From NCBI GenBank assembly GCA_965205165.1, contig OZ242037.1, positions 62,001-126,000 of the forward strand: a stretch of DNA of 64,000 bases, in the 5' to 3' direction. Under the pieces are notes generated by a model. That model was not told the origin of the DNA. It saw only the letters and a list, made by a program, of their open reading frames with translations, and ran no database searches. Each line of letters starts with the position of its first letter. Position 1 is the first letter of the stretch. The DNA comes from CBDESM01 sp965205165. GTDB taxonomy: Bacteria; Chloroflexota; Dehalococcoidia; Bin125. A program made the position numbers and the translations under genes. Shown here piece after piece: positions 47,144 to 56,391 of the stretch.

Positions 47144-50100
47144 ATGGACAGCAATCTGGTTGAGGGTTGCCGAATCTGGTGGGAGGCACTCCAGCAGGGT
47201 GGAGTGTTAGCCCGCATAGATGGCCGAAAAGGAAGGATATTCCTCGACGCGGGGGAATCCAGGACCGTGAACCTCGGTGCAGGCCAGATCGTGCGGGTGC
47301 CGTTCGTGCCGGAAGATCGAGTTCAGGATTCTGGCGGCAGGCGCGGCCGCGTTGTGGCCGAGGTGTCGGAGAGCGATTATCCGTCATACAGAATCGAATG
47401 GCTCGACGGATCGAATTCAGTTGTGGCTGAGGCGCACCTGCGACCAGCAGTGATCCGCGATCCTGTGGAACGGCTCGCTGCCCGCGAACTCGGCACGTCT
47501 GACGACTTCAACCTGCGGTGCGTGGCAGCCGACATGTGGGCTCGTAATCGCGGCGATGAGCTCGTGTCATTGAATCACGCCCGCATCGATCTCAAGCCAC
47601 ATCAGGTCGGTGTCGCGCATCGCGTCGTCACCAACTACCCCCACCGGTTCCTGCTCTGCGACGAAGTCGGTCTTGGCAAGACGATCGAGGCGGCGATGGT
47701 AATCAAAGAATTACGGGCTCGCGGATTGGCTAGGCGTGTCTTGATCCTCACGCCTGCCAATCTCCAGCGGCAGTGGCAGTTCGAGCTCAAGACCAAATTC
47801 AACGAGGTGTTCTCGATCTACAACCGGATCACACTGCAAAGCATCGAGCAAGAACACGCTGAGAATCCTTGGAGCGTTCATGATTCCATAATCACATCAC
47901 ATCAGTTCGCATCAAGAGATGAGGAGCGACGACGCCAGATATTCGAAACGCCGTGGGATCTCGTAGTCGTGGATGAAGCCCACCACGCACGCCGGACTCG
48001 GCAGGGCAACCGAATCCAACAAACCAATTTCTTTCAGCTAATGCAAGAATTGGTCACCAAGCCAGAGAACGCACGTCGCAGCTGCCTGCTCTTGACGGCC
48101 ACTCCGATGCAGCTTCAGCCCTATGAGCTATTCTCTCTCGTTGAGATGCTGCGACCAACGCTGTTCGCCTCCGAACAAGATTTCGAGGACCATCGTATCG
48201 CTCGAAAAGGGATCAGCCAGCTAGCAGAAGAGATCGAAGCATCGGCGAGCGATCAACCCGATCACAGTATCGTGGAACGTGCTTCAATAATGTTGGGACT
48301 ACGGCCAAGCGATATTCAAACCAGATTCCAGACCAGTGCTGATCTCAGCGCCGAACTGCGCTCGCACCATCGACTCAGCGAGGTCCTGATCCGCAATCGC
48401 CGGGCGATGGTGGGCGGGTTCACTGCCCGGCATGCATTTCGGATTCCAGTTCAGCTGACCGAACCTGAACGTCACATCCAAGACGCGATGGATGAGATTA
48501 TCCGCGAAGGTTACGAGCGCAGCCAAAAGGAGCAGCGCAACGCGGTGGGCTTCTTGATGGTCATCTGGCAGAAACTCGCGGCCAGTTCTTCGAGGGCACT
48601 TCGCCTGTCTCTTGAGCGCAGATGCGAGCGCCTGCTGGCCGGCAATACAGGTGACCGCCTTTCTGAAGATGCCATTGAGGAAACAACGGATGAAGATGAA
48701 TCACTGATTGAGCTCAGCGGAGACGTATCTGCTGCGATCGATGCTGAGATTGAGCGGCTGCAAGCTGTGATTAAACTCACGCAAGAGGTGGTAATCGACA
48801 GCAAGGCCAGCGCACTGATCGAGAAAATGAGTGAAATTTTCACTGATAATCACGACGAGAAAATCTTGATCTTTACCGAGTTTCGGGAGACCCAGGAAAT
48901 GTTGCGCGAGCTGATCGTGGAGAACGGCTGGGGCTGCTGGCTGTTTCACGGACAGATGGATGCATTGGCGAAAGATACCGAGATCGAACGTTTCCGTGAC
49001 TCAGATGGACCACAGGTACTGATATGCACTGAGGCGGGTGGCGAAGGCCGGAATCTGCAATTCGCCCACCTGATGGTCAACTATGACCTGCCGTGGAACC
49101 CGATGCGTATTGAGCAGCGGATCGGGCGCATTGATCGACTTGGCCAAGAACATCCCGTCTCTGTTTTCAACTTCCATATCGAAGGTACCATTGAAGGAAG
49201 AATTCTCGACGTACTCGAGCAGCGAATTGATCTGTTCACCTCATCAATTGGAGGCCTTGAGCCGATTCTCGGTGAGACGGAAATAGATATCCGGAAGGCA
49301 CTCCGGCTGTCTGCTGCAGCGCGTGACCGAGAGCTCGCCAAACTTGGGCAACGTCTTGACAAACAGATGAAGATGGCTCGCCAAGCCGAAGAGCAGGCTC
49401 AAGATTTCGTCTTGGACGACACCAGCCGATACATTGCCAACATCACCGGATTCGCACAGGGTGTAACAATCAATACTGTGAGCCAAGCGGAATATGAGGA
49501 AATGGCGACTCGCCTCCTGCGGTCGGTGAAAACATGGATCGGTCCTCCGGACGACAAAAGCCGCCCGGAAGGAGAACGAGTCGTTCACTTCCATCCGCCG
49601 TTGTCGACAGAGCGCCATGACTTGATAGGGAATCACGAACGGTGCCGGGTATGCTTTGACCCACACGTGAATATCGATAGCGCCGAGGTGGAGTTCTTGG
49701 GGTTCGGTCACCCGATCATCGATGCACTCGTCCGTCGGGTAACGGAGGAACTGTCAGATGGTGCCGCCACGGTGAGAGTATTGGATCGTGCGCGAGTGGG
49801 CGGTGTGCGATCCGGGTGGCAATTCGTCTACCGCATGCGCTTCGGCGATGCTCGGCAGTCGGAAGAGGTAATCTCCGTGTTCATCGATGACGGCAGTGAA
49901 CCTGATTTAGATTTGGGTGCCAAACTGCTGCTCCTTTCGCGGGAGTTTCATCACAGAGAGCAAGTACCACATGACATGCCTACGGTGTCAATCAGCACTG
50001 AGCGAGTCCGCGTGGCGCAAGAGATTGCCGAGAGGCAGATGATTCAGCGTCGTGACGGCGAGTTGGCCAAACGCAGGGCCACGGCACGTGAAGCATTCGA

Positions 50101-50383
50101 TACCGCGCTGGATCGGGTCGAGCGGCGTTTTGACGTGATCAGGGCGGCCGCACGCGACAGGCTCCGACATGACGAACAGACGTTGAAGCAGCTGCGGGAA
50201 TCATCTAGTGAAGATGATCATCGCGTCGTGCCGATCTGGGAAGCGAATGTCCGTCGTGCCAAAGATGAAGTGGAACGCACTCGTGCTGAACGGGAGCAGG
50301 CCATCAACGATCTCGAACGGGGTCTCTCGCCGAATGTGGAATACTCCTTGCTTGGCGTAGCGCGCATCGTACCAGCGAACTGA
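47144..50383 (+). CDS. SNF2/RapA-type helicase (DrmD-like)
   Basis: This encodes 1079 residues from ATG 47144 behind GGGGTGGG. Helicase motifs are in order: CDEVGLGKTIEAAMVI (I), VVVDEAHHARRT (II), LLLTATPMQLQPYE (III), then helicase C with IFTEFRETQEMLRELI, ICTEAGGEGRNLQFAHLMVN and RIEQRIGRIDRLGQEHPVSV (VI). The N-terminal SH3-like part and the long C-terminal coil (about 960-1060) resemble stand-alone SNF2 proteins such as DrmD of the DISARM defence system, but no methylase, DrmA or DrmB is here. Its DNA is visibly less GC-rich than that of its neighbours, so it was probably acquired. Confidence 0.85.
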   Translation: MDSNLVEGCRIWWEALQQGGVLARIDGRKGRIFLDAGESRTVNLGAGQIVRVPFVPEDRVQDSGGRRGRVVAEVSESDYPSYRIEWLDGSNSVVAEAHLRPAVIRDPVERLAARELGTSDDFNLRCVAADMWARNRGDELVSLNHARIDLKPHQVGVAHRVVTNYPHRFLLCDEVGLGKTIEAAMVIKELRARGLARRVLILTPANLQRQWQFELKTKFNEVFSIYNRITLQSIEQEHAENPWSVHDSIITSHQFASRDEERRRQIFETPWDLVVVDEAHHARRTRQGNRIQQTNFFQLMQELVTKPENARRSCLLLTATPMQLQPYELFSLVEMLRPTLFASEQDFEDHRIARKGISQLAEEIEASASDQPDHSIVERASIMLGLRPSDIQTRFQTSADLSAELRSHHRLSEVLIRNRRAMVGGFTARHAFRIPVQLTEPERHIQDAMDEIIREGYERSQKEQRNAVGFLMVIWQKLAASSSRALRLSLERRCERLLAGNTGDRLSEDAIEETTDEDESLIELSGDVSAAIDAEIERLQAVIKLTQEVVIDSKASALIEKMSEIFTDNHDEKILIFTEFRETQEMLRELIVENGWGCWLFHGQMDALAKDTEIERFRDSDGPQVLICTEAGGEGRNLQFAHLMVNYDLPWNPMRIEQRIGRIDRLGQEHPVSVFNFHIEGTIEGRILDVLEQRIDLFTSSIGGLEPILGETEIDIRKALRLSAAARDRELAKLGQRLDKQMKMARQAEEQAQDFVLDDTSRYIANITGFAQGVTINTVSQAEYEEMATRLLRSVKTWIGPPDDKSRPEGERVVHFHPPLSTERHDLIGNHERCRVCFDPHVNIDSAEVEFLGFGHPIIDALVRRVTEELSDGAATVRVLDRARVGGVRSGWQFVYRMRFGDARQSEEVISVFIDDGSEPDLDLGAKLLLLSREFHHREQVPHDMPTVSISTERVRVAQEIAERQMIQRRDGELAKRRATAREAFDTALDRVERRFDVIRAAARDRLRHDEQTLKQLRESSSEDDHRVVPIWEANVRRAKDEVERTRAEREQAINDLERGLSPNVEYSLLGVARIVPAN

Positions 50384-50503
50384 TGAGCACGCCGAGATTC
50401 GGTCAAGCTGCGTAGGACGAGCGGATCCCCCGCGGGAACACCGGGGCTTCGCTGGTGATCGAGAGATCGGCCCGCGTGCACAGTTCGGCAGTGGGGGGCG
50501 AGG

Positions 50504-51670
50504 TCAGATGCGGGGGAGGCCGAGGCCGCGCTGGGCCATGATGTTGCGCTGGAGTTCGTTGCCGCCGGCGCCGAAGGTGGGCATGATGGCGGCGAGGTAG
50601 CCGTTTTCGGCGGCGCCGGCGATCGGGGCGCGGGCGTCGGCGGGTTCGAGCTGGCCGTAGAGGCCCATGGCGCGGAGGCTGAAGTTCTGGAGGCGCTGCA
50701 TCATCTCGGTGCTGAAGACCTTGACTTCGCTGGCCTCGTAGTTGGGGCTTTCGTCGCGCTTGAGCATGTCGAGGATGCGGTAGCTGAGCTGCTGGAGCAC
50801 TTCCAGCTCGATCTTGAAATTGGCCAGGCCGTCGCGGATGCCGCGGTCGTCGATCGGACGGCCGGCTGGCGTGTCGGCGACGGCCCAATCGGCGAGGCGG
50901 TCGTAGACGGAGCGGACGCCGGAGACGGTGAAGATGCTGATCCGCTCGCGGTCGAGCGCGTGGGCGGCGTAGTACCAGCCGCGGTTCTCCTCGCCGACGA
51001 GCGCTTCGGAGGGGACGCGGACGTCCTCGAAGTAGACCTCGTTGGTGCGGTAGCCGGCCATGGTCCAGATCGGCTTGACGGTGATGCCGGCGGACTGCAT
51101 GTCGACGAGCATCATGGAGACGCCGCGGTGCTTGGGCGCGTTGGGGTCGGTGCGGGTGGCGAGCCAGACGTATTCGGAGCGGTGGGCGCCGGAGGTGAAG
51201 CGCTTGGTGCCGTTGAGCACGTAGTCGTCGCCGTCCTTGATGGCGCGGAGCTGGAGCGAGGCGAGGTCGGAGCCGGCGTCGGGCTCGGTGTAGCCGAGCG
51301 CGAATTCGACGTCGCCGCGGGAGATCGGGGGCAGGAAGCGGTCCTGCTGCTCTTCGGTGCCGAAGCGCATCAGGGTGGGGGCGACCTGCTGGGTGGCGAC
51401 GGTGGCCTGGGGGGCGGAGACGTAGTTCATCGCCTCCCAGAAGAGGTACTGGGCCTCGACCGACTTGCCGAGCCCGCCCCATTCCTCGGGCCAGGACATG
51501 GCGAGCCAGCCGCGGTCGGCGAGCAGGCGGCGGAAGGCGCGCTCCTCGGCCATCGTGTCGGTGGCCGGGTCGCCGATCTTGGCGCGCAGTTCGGGCGTCC
51601 ATTCCAGGTCGAGGAAGGACTTGACTTCGGCTTCGAATTCGAGGGCCTCGTCGGAGAAGCGGTATTCCAT
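50504..51670 (-). CDS. Acyl-CoA dehydrogenase
   Basis: This encodes 388 residues from ATG 51668-51670 (MEYRFSDEALEFEAEVKSFL), behind AAAGGAAGG. FAD/substrate motifs are FALGYTEPDAGSDLASLQLR and YVLNGTKRFTSGAHRSEYVW, and the C-terminal helical domain holds FGAGGNELQRNIMAQRGLGL. It oxidises an acyl-CoA to the enoyl-CoA with electron-transferring flavoprotein. It stands downstream of the MFS and selenoprotein cluster in the same direction, with a 22-base gap from the MFS gene. A longer open frame upstream is unlikely to be translated. Confidence 0.88.
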   Translation of the reverse strand: MEYRFSDEALEFEAEVKSFLDLEWTPELRAKIGDPATDTMAEERAFRRLLADRGWLAMSWPEEWGGLGKSVEAQYLFWEAMNYVSAPQATVATQQVAPTLMRFGTEEQQDRFLPPISRGDVEFALGYTEPDAGSDLASLQLRAIKDGDDYVLNGTKRFTSGAHRSEYVWLATRTDPNAPKHRGVSMMLVDMQSAGITVKPIWTMAGYRTNEVYFEDVRVPSEALVGEENRGWYYAAHALDRERISIFTVSGVRSVYDRLADWAVADTPAGRPIDDRGIRDGLANFKIELEVLQQLSYRILDMLKRDESPNYEASEVKVFSTEMMQRLQNFSLRAMGLYGQLEPADARAPIAGAAENGYLAAIMPTFGAGGNELQRNIMAQRGLGLPRI

Positions 51671-51692
51671 CGCGGCGGCCTTCCTTTCCGGT

Positions 51693-53087
51693 TCAGCGGC
51701 GCCCGGCGGCGACGCGCTGGGGCGCATGCTGGGCAATGTAGGGCAGCGCGCCGGGCACGGGCGGGCGCGTCGCGCCGGGAGGTGCGTGGCGGCGGCCGTC
51801 GCGGGGGACAATCGCGCGCAGCGCGGAGGGGCGGGCGAAGGCGAGCAGGGCGAGGAAGGCGAAGACGCCCCAGGCGAGCGGGGGCCAGAGCGCTTCCATG
51901 GTCAGGGCCTGCGCGGCCGCGCCGAAGGGGAGCGAGGCGAGCTGGGCCCCGCCCACGCCGAGGAACATCAGGCTCATCACGCGCCCGCGCACCTCGTTGG
52001 TGGTCTCCCAGGCGATCAGGGCGGAGGAGGAGATCATGGCGATGGACATGCCGGAGCCGAGCATCACGTTGCCGAGAATGGCGTTGAGCGGGGTCGGCTG
52101 ATCGGTGAAGACGATGAAGCCGGCGGACATCAGAAGCACGCCGAAGGCGACGAGCGCGCCCTTGTGCTCGACCGCGGAGAAGCCGACCATCAGCAGCGAG
52201 CTGAGCATCGCGCCGAGCCCCCAGAAGACGGCGATCAGGCTGAATTGGGATTCGCTGAGGCCGACCACGCGGGTGATCCAGGTGGGGCCGAGGCTGCCGG
52301 TCGGCGGCATCACGAGGGCCATCATCAGGACGACCAGCAGGATGATCCAGAGCAGGGCCGGCTTGGTGCGGGCGTAGGCGATGCCGGCGCGGATGTCGCG
52401 GGCGGCGCGGAGCGCCTCGCCGCGCACGGACTTGACCGCGCCGCCGCCGTGGGCGAAGACGGTGCGGTAGGACATCAGGGCGAGGATCACGACCTCGCCG
52501 ACGTGGCCGCTGGCGGTGAGCGTGTAGACGGCGCCCTGGCCGAGCGCCTCGTTGAGGAAGCCGGAGGCGAAGATGGAGACGGGCAGGGCGAGCTGCATGG
52601 CGGCCTGGTTGAGCGCGAGGCCGGGCGCGGTCAGGCGCGGGCCGAGGATTTCGGGCACCATCGCGCCGCGGGTGGGCGCGTCGACCGCGTGGGCGGCGGA
52701 GGAGAGCAGGGTGAGCGCGAAGAAGAGGAAGAGTCCGAGCGGCCCGTCCCAGCCGAGCAGCATGATCCCGCCGATCAGCAGGCTGGCCAGCGCGCCGCCG
52801 GTCTGCGCGATCATCAGCAGGCGGCGGCGGTCGAAGCGGTCGGCCAGCGCGCCGCCGATCAGCCCGAAGCCGACCATCCCCGCGCCGCGCACGGTGGAGA
52901 TCGCGGCGACGAGCACGACGACGAGCGCATCGCCGGCGAAGTTCTGGATCCAGAAGATGGCGGTGACGAACTGCAGCGGCATCATCGACTGGCCGATGAC
53001 GAAGCCGAGCAGGAGCAGGCGGTACTCGCGGTTGCGCAGCGCCTCGAGGGCGTTGCCGGACGGGGCCGCCGTCGGCGTACCGCTCAC
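51693..53087 (-). CDS. MFS transporter
   Basis: This encodes 464 residues from GTG 53087, which overlaps the stop of the upstream gene (GTGA). The layout is 12 membrane helices. LADRFDRRRLLMIAQTGGAL after helices 2-3 is the loop 2-3 motif of the MFS family, and similar ENTS/MFS_3-like patterns recur in the second half. It resembles exporters of the enterobactin-exporter class. Translational coupling to the selenoprotein-cluster protein suggests that it moves a substrate or product of that pathway. Confidence 0.86.
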   Translation of the reverse strand: MSGTPTAAPSGNALEALRNREYRLLLLGFVIGQSMMPLQFVTAIFWIQNFAGDALVVVLVAAISTVRGAGMVGFGLIGGALADRFDRRRLLMIAQTGGALASLLIGGIMLLGWDGPLGLFLFFALTLLSSAAHAVDAPTRGAMVPEILGPRLTAPGLALNQAAMQLALPVSIFASGFLNEALGQGAVYTLTASGHVGEVVILALMSYRTVFAHGGGAVKSVRGEALRAARDIRAGIAYARTKPALLWIILLVVLMMALVMPPTGSLGPTWITRVVGLSESQFSLIAVFWGLGAMLSSLLMVGFSAVEHKGALVAFGVLLMSAGFIVFTDQPTPLNAILGNVMLGSGMSIAMISSSALIAWETTNEVRGRVMSLMFLGVGGAQLASLPFGAAAQALTMEALWPPLAWGVFAFLALLAFARPSALRAIVPRDGRRHAPPGATRPPVPGALPYIAQHAPQRVAAGRR

Positions 53088-54187
53088 CGAGTGATGCGGG
53101 CGGAGGCGGGCTTCCAGGGGCGCACCAGCGCCAAGCTGCCGCCGAAGCCGGGATAGAGGCTGGTCCACTTGCCGGCGGTGCTGCCGGCGACGACGAGGAC
53201 GATGTCCTCCGGGGCGGCGAACTTCGGCATCGGCTGGTCGAGCTCGGCCTCGCTCCAGCCGCGGCGCTTGACGATGTAGTCGGCGATGCCGGCGCCGGCC
53301 TTGTCGTCGCTGAGCCGCTCGCGCAGGGGCAGCGAGGTGTCCTCGATGATGCACTCGCGGACGTCGTTCTTGGACCAGCCGTCGGCGGCGAAGACGTCGG
53401 CGTGTTCGGGCGCGACGGCGAACATGCACATCGGGGCGGGGCGCTTGGGGTCGAAGATCGCCTGCGAGGCGAGGGCGAGCGAGCCGGCCAGCTGGCGGGC
53501 GGTGCGGCTGGTCTGGTCGATGCAGACGCGCGGGCCGCCGAGCAGGGCCATCATCGAGAGCGCGTCGTCATTTGCGTCGTAGCCGAGCTCGACGTGGAGC
53601 GGCTCCCAGGGGCTGGCCTCCTCGCGCTCGGCGAAGGTGAGGTTCCACTTGTGGCCGCCGCCCTGGATCGACTGCTCGACGCCGCCGGGCTTGGCGCCGC
53701 CGACATTGCGGACGACGAGGCGGAGGGCGCGGCCGATGGTGGAGTTGGCGCGGTTGCCCTGGCCGAGCGCGTTGAGGCCGGAGTTCATCCCGATGCGGTC
53801 GCGGATCGGGCCGTTGACGATGATCGCGGGGGCCGCGCCGGCGGTGGTCGCGGTGCTGCCGTGCAGGCCGTAGCCGGGCCCGGCCGCGGCCTCGATGGCG
53901 GCGAGGATGACCGGGAAGCATTCCGGCGGCGCGCCGGCCATGACCGCGTTGATGGCGGCCTTTTCGACCGTGGCGGGCGCGTAGTTGGGCGGGATCTCGG
54001 CGATCACCTCGAGCGGATCGCGGGTCGTGCCGGCGAGCATGCGGTCGACCCGTTCGCGGGTGGGCGGGACGACGGGCAGGCCGTCGGTCAGCCCCTGATC
54101 CTGCATGAACTCGTAGACGTCGACATGTTCGGCGACGTCGATGACGCGCGCGCCCGCTGCGGCCGCGGACGGGGCGGCGGCGGTCAT
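53084..54187 (-). CDS. Selenoprotein-cluster protein C (unknown family)
   Basis: This encodes 367 residues. It is homologous over its whole length to the C-terminal part of the gene at 54805: both share DG-PVVPPT-ERV, AINAVMAGA-PE, NGPIRDRI-MN-G-NALGQG, NRAN--IGRALRL, SPWE-L-VE-G, WSK-DVREC, KFA-PE-I--VVAGS. The DVREC cysteine is kept in both. I recognise no enzymatic motif. It has no membrane segment. It lies 25 bases after the selenoprotein gene and overlaps the MFS gene by 4. Confidence 0.8.
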   Translation of the reverse strand: MTAAAPSAAAAGARVIDVAEHVDVYEFMQDQGLTDGLPVVPPTRERVDRMLAGTTRDPLEVIAEIPPNYAPATVEKAAINAVMAGAPPECFPVILAAIEAAAGPGYGLHGSTATTAGAAPAIIVNGPIRDRIGMNSGLNALGQGNRANSTIGRALRLVVRNVGGAKPGGVEQSIQGGGHKWNLTFAEREEASPWEPLHVELGYDANDDALSMMALLGGPRVCIDQTSRTARQLAGSLALASQAIFDPKRPAPMCMFAVAPEHADVFAADGWSKNDVRECIIEDTSLPLRERLSDDKAGAGIADYIVKRRGWSEAELDQPMPKFAAPEDIVLVVAGSTAGKWTSLYPGFGGSLALVRPWKPASARITR

Positions 54188-54212
54188 CTGATCCCGTCCG
54201 CGGCGGCGCGGC

Positions 54213-54770
54213 TCAGCCGCCGGCGGCGGCCGAGGCGGCCGGGGCGTCGACGGGGCGCATCAGGGTGTCGAGGATTTCGTCGACGAAGCGCTCCGCGTGG
54301 GCGTGCATCTCCTCGTCGGTGCGGTCCTGCATCGGGTGGGGGATGAAGACCCGGCGCACCTCTTCGAGGCCGAGCATCGAGGCCTGCTGCCGGGCCGCGC
54401 CGACGAACTCGCTGGTGGCGACGAAGACGCTGGGCTTGCCCTGCATCTCGAAGTAGATCGCGTCGTGCACACTGCACGTCGTGCAGGAGCCTCAATCGGC
54501 GAGGGCTTCGATGACGAAGTCGGCCTCCTCCAGGATCGAGCGCTTGATCTCCTCCGGGGCCGGCTTGGCCACGGTCGGCTTCATGTAGCGCTTGGTCTCG
54601 ATGCCGGGCGCGCGCTGCTGCAGCAGCTGCTCGAGGCGGTCGAGGAAGACGTCGCCGCGCGGCTTGGAGATGTCCAAGAGCGCGACGGTGCCGTGCAGCG
54701 CCTCCGGGCGCGGCGTCAGCTCCCGCTTGACGGGAACCCGTTCATCGGTCGGGTCGAGGATCGCAACCAT
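54213..54770 (-). CDS. UGSC-family selenoprotein with in-frame TGA
   Basis: Read through one TGA at 54492-54494, the gene gives 185 residues. Residues 1-92 (MVAILDPTDERVPVKRELTP onward, ending EADFVIEALAD) and 94-185 (GSCTTCSVHDAIYFEMQGKP onward) are in the same frame. The result is Sec93-Gly-Ser-Cys96-Thr-Thr-Cys99. I recall a described UGSC selenoprotein family from marine metagenome surveys; its function is unknown. Evidence for real read-through: no other stop in 558 bases, coding character on both sides, a fitting stem-loop, and the redox-type U-x2-C motif. In ordinary annotation it appears as two hypothetical fragments. No selA, selB, selC or selD is in the window, so the genome must be checked. 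Confidence 0.85.
54461..54481 (-). promoter_or_regulatory. Candidate bacterial SECIS hairpin
   Basis: On the minus strand CGACGTGCA and TGCACGACG pair (8 bp with one A-A mismatch) around a GUG loop. The loop starts 20 bases after the TGA, within the 16-37 base range I recall for bacterial SECIS elements, with a G first in the loop. Confidence 0.65.
54492..54494 (-). other. In-frame TGA read as selenocysteine codon 93
   Basis: GCC GAT TGA GGC TCC TGC lies on the minus strand. The codons on both sides continue the same open frame. Confidence 0.8.
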
Positions 54771-54804
54771 CGGTTCCTCCTGCTTCCCGGCGCGGCCCCT
54801 CGGG

Positions 54805-56385
54805 TCACGCGCCGATTCGCTGGCTGGTCGGGGTGGAGTAGACGCCGGCGGCCCAGCCTCCCAAGATGGTAGAGAACTTGGCGGCGGGGCTGCCGGCGAC
54901 GACGAGGATGATCTGCTCGGGACTGGCGAACTTGGCGACGGGCCGGTCGAGCGCGGCTTCGCCCCCGAAGCGCTTGACGATCGCCGGCGGCAGGCCGGCG
55001 CCGCTCTTCTCGTCGCGGATGCGCATCTTCAGGGGGATCTTGGTGTCCTCCATGATGCACTCGCGCACGTCGGCCTTGGACCAGCCGTCGCGGGCGAAGA
55101 TGCCGGCGTGGTCGGGCGAGACGACGACGAGGGTGTCGGCCATCGGGGACTTGGGGTCCTGCATCGGCGCGAGCGCGAGGGCGAGGCTGCCGGCCAGCTG
55201 GCGGCCGGTGCGGCTGCGCTCGTCGGCGAAGGTGTTGGGGCCGCCGGAGAGCGCGATCAGCGTGGCCACGTCGTCGTCCGGTTCGAAGCCCTTCTCGACG
55301 GCGAGCGACTCCCATGGACTGGCCGCCTCGTTTTCGGCGAAGTTCATGGTCAGGCGGTGCGGGCCGCCCTGGGTGGCGCGGTCGGTGCCGCCGGGCTTGG
55401 AGCCGCCGACGTTGCGGGCGCAGAGCCGCAGGGCGCGGCCGATGGCGGCGTTGGCGCGGTTGCCCTGGCCCAGCGCGTTGGCGCCGTAGTTCATCTTGAT
55501 CCGGTCGCGGATCGGCCCGTTGAAGACGCCGACCGGGGTCGCGCCCATCGTGGTGGCGAGCACGCCGTGGATGTTGAAGGACTCGGAGCAGGCGATCTCG
55601 ACCAGCGTGATGATTGCGGGCAGATACTCGGGCTTCGCGCCCGCCATGACGGCGTTGATCGCGACCTTTTCGACCGTGATCGGCGCGAGGTTGGGCGGCA
55701 CCACGGCGACCTCTTCCTGCGGGTCGCGCTTGGTCCCTTGCAGCATCTTCCAGACGCGCTCGCTGGTCGGCGGGACGACGGGGAAGCCGTCGGTATAGCC
55801 CTGCTCGTAGGCGAACTCGTGGACGTCGGCGGAATCGGCGAGTTCGACGACGCGGGCCATCAGGTCGCCGCTCTTGCGGGCTTGCAGTTTTTCGTAGACG
55901 CCGGGTTCGTAGTTGCGCGCGCCGCAGCCGGGCCGCTGGGCCGGCAGCGCGTCCCAATCGATGCCCGGTTCGCCGTCCAATCCGGCCAGGCCCATCGCCT
56001 CGCGGGAGAGCTCGCGCCATTCGTGGCGGTCGAAGCCGAAGGTTTCGATCTGGCTCGCGCCCTCGCCGTCGTAGAGGAAGAGCGAGGGCACGGTGTCGAT
56101 GTCGGCGTCGTAGGAGAGGTCGAGGTCGTCGTCGTCGAGCAGCGGCATCGTCAGCGCGTGGCGGTCGCGCAGGATGCCGATGTCATCGCGCTTCTGAACG
56201 GCGACCAGCACGTCGAGCGCATCGCCGGAGTCGCGGTGCAGCGTTTCGATCAGCGGCAGCGTGAGGTTGCAGGTGTCGCAGTCCTCCTTGACGATCGCCA
56301 AGAGGCAGGCGCGGGCATGCGGCCGGGGGAAGTGGACGTTGCGCCCCTCGGCGTCGGCGAGGGTGAACGAGGACGGCGCTCTCAT
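54805..56385 (-). CDS. Selenoprotein-cluster protein A: thioredoxin-like domain fused to cluster domain
   Basis: This encodes 526 residues. Residues 1-130 are a redoxin/thioredoxin-like fold: FTLADAEGRNVHFPRPHARA, then VKEDCDTCNLTLPLIETLHR with Cys36-x2-Cys39, and VPSLFLYDGEGASQIETFGF with the cis-Pro. Residues from about 180 to 520 match protein C (53084) in order. The DVRECIMEDT cysteine is kept. The gene is the first of the leftward cluster and precedes the selenoprotein by 34 bases. A natural reading is that the thioredoxin-like part exchanges electrons with the Sec/Cys centre of the next protein. Function is unknown. Confidence 0.84.
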   Translation of the reverse strand: MRAPSSFTLADAEGRNVHFPRPHARACLLAIVKEDCDTCNLTLPLIETLHRDSGDALDVLVAVQKRDDIGILRDRHALTMPLLDDDDLDLSYDADIDTVPSLFLYDGEGASQIETFGFDRHEWRELSREAMGLAGLDGEPGIDWDALPAQRPGCGARNYEPGVYEKLQARKSGDLMARVVELADSADVHEFAYEQGYTDGFPVVPPTSERVWKMLQGTKRDPQEEVAVVPPNLAPITVEKVAINAVMAGAKPEYLPAIITLVEIACSESFNIHGVLATTMGATPVGVFNGPIRDRIKMNYGANALGQGNRANAAIGRALRLCARNVGGSKPGGTDRATQGGPHRLTMNFAENEAASPWESLAVEKGFEPDDDVATLIALSGGPNTFADERSRTGRQLAGSLALALAPMQDPKSPMADTLVVVSPDHAGIFARDGWSKADVRECIMEDTKIPLKMRIRDEKSGAGLPPAIVKRFGGEAALDRPVAKFASPEQIILVVAGSPAAKFSTILGGWAAGVYSTPTSQRIGA

Positions 56386-56391
56386 GCTTGT

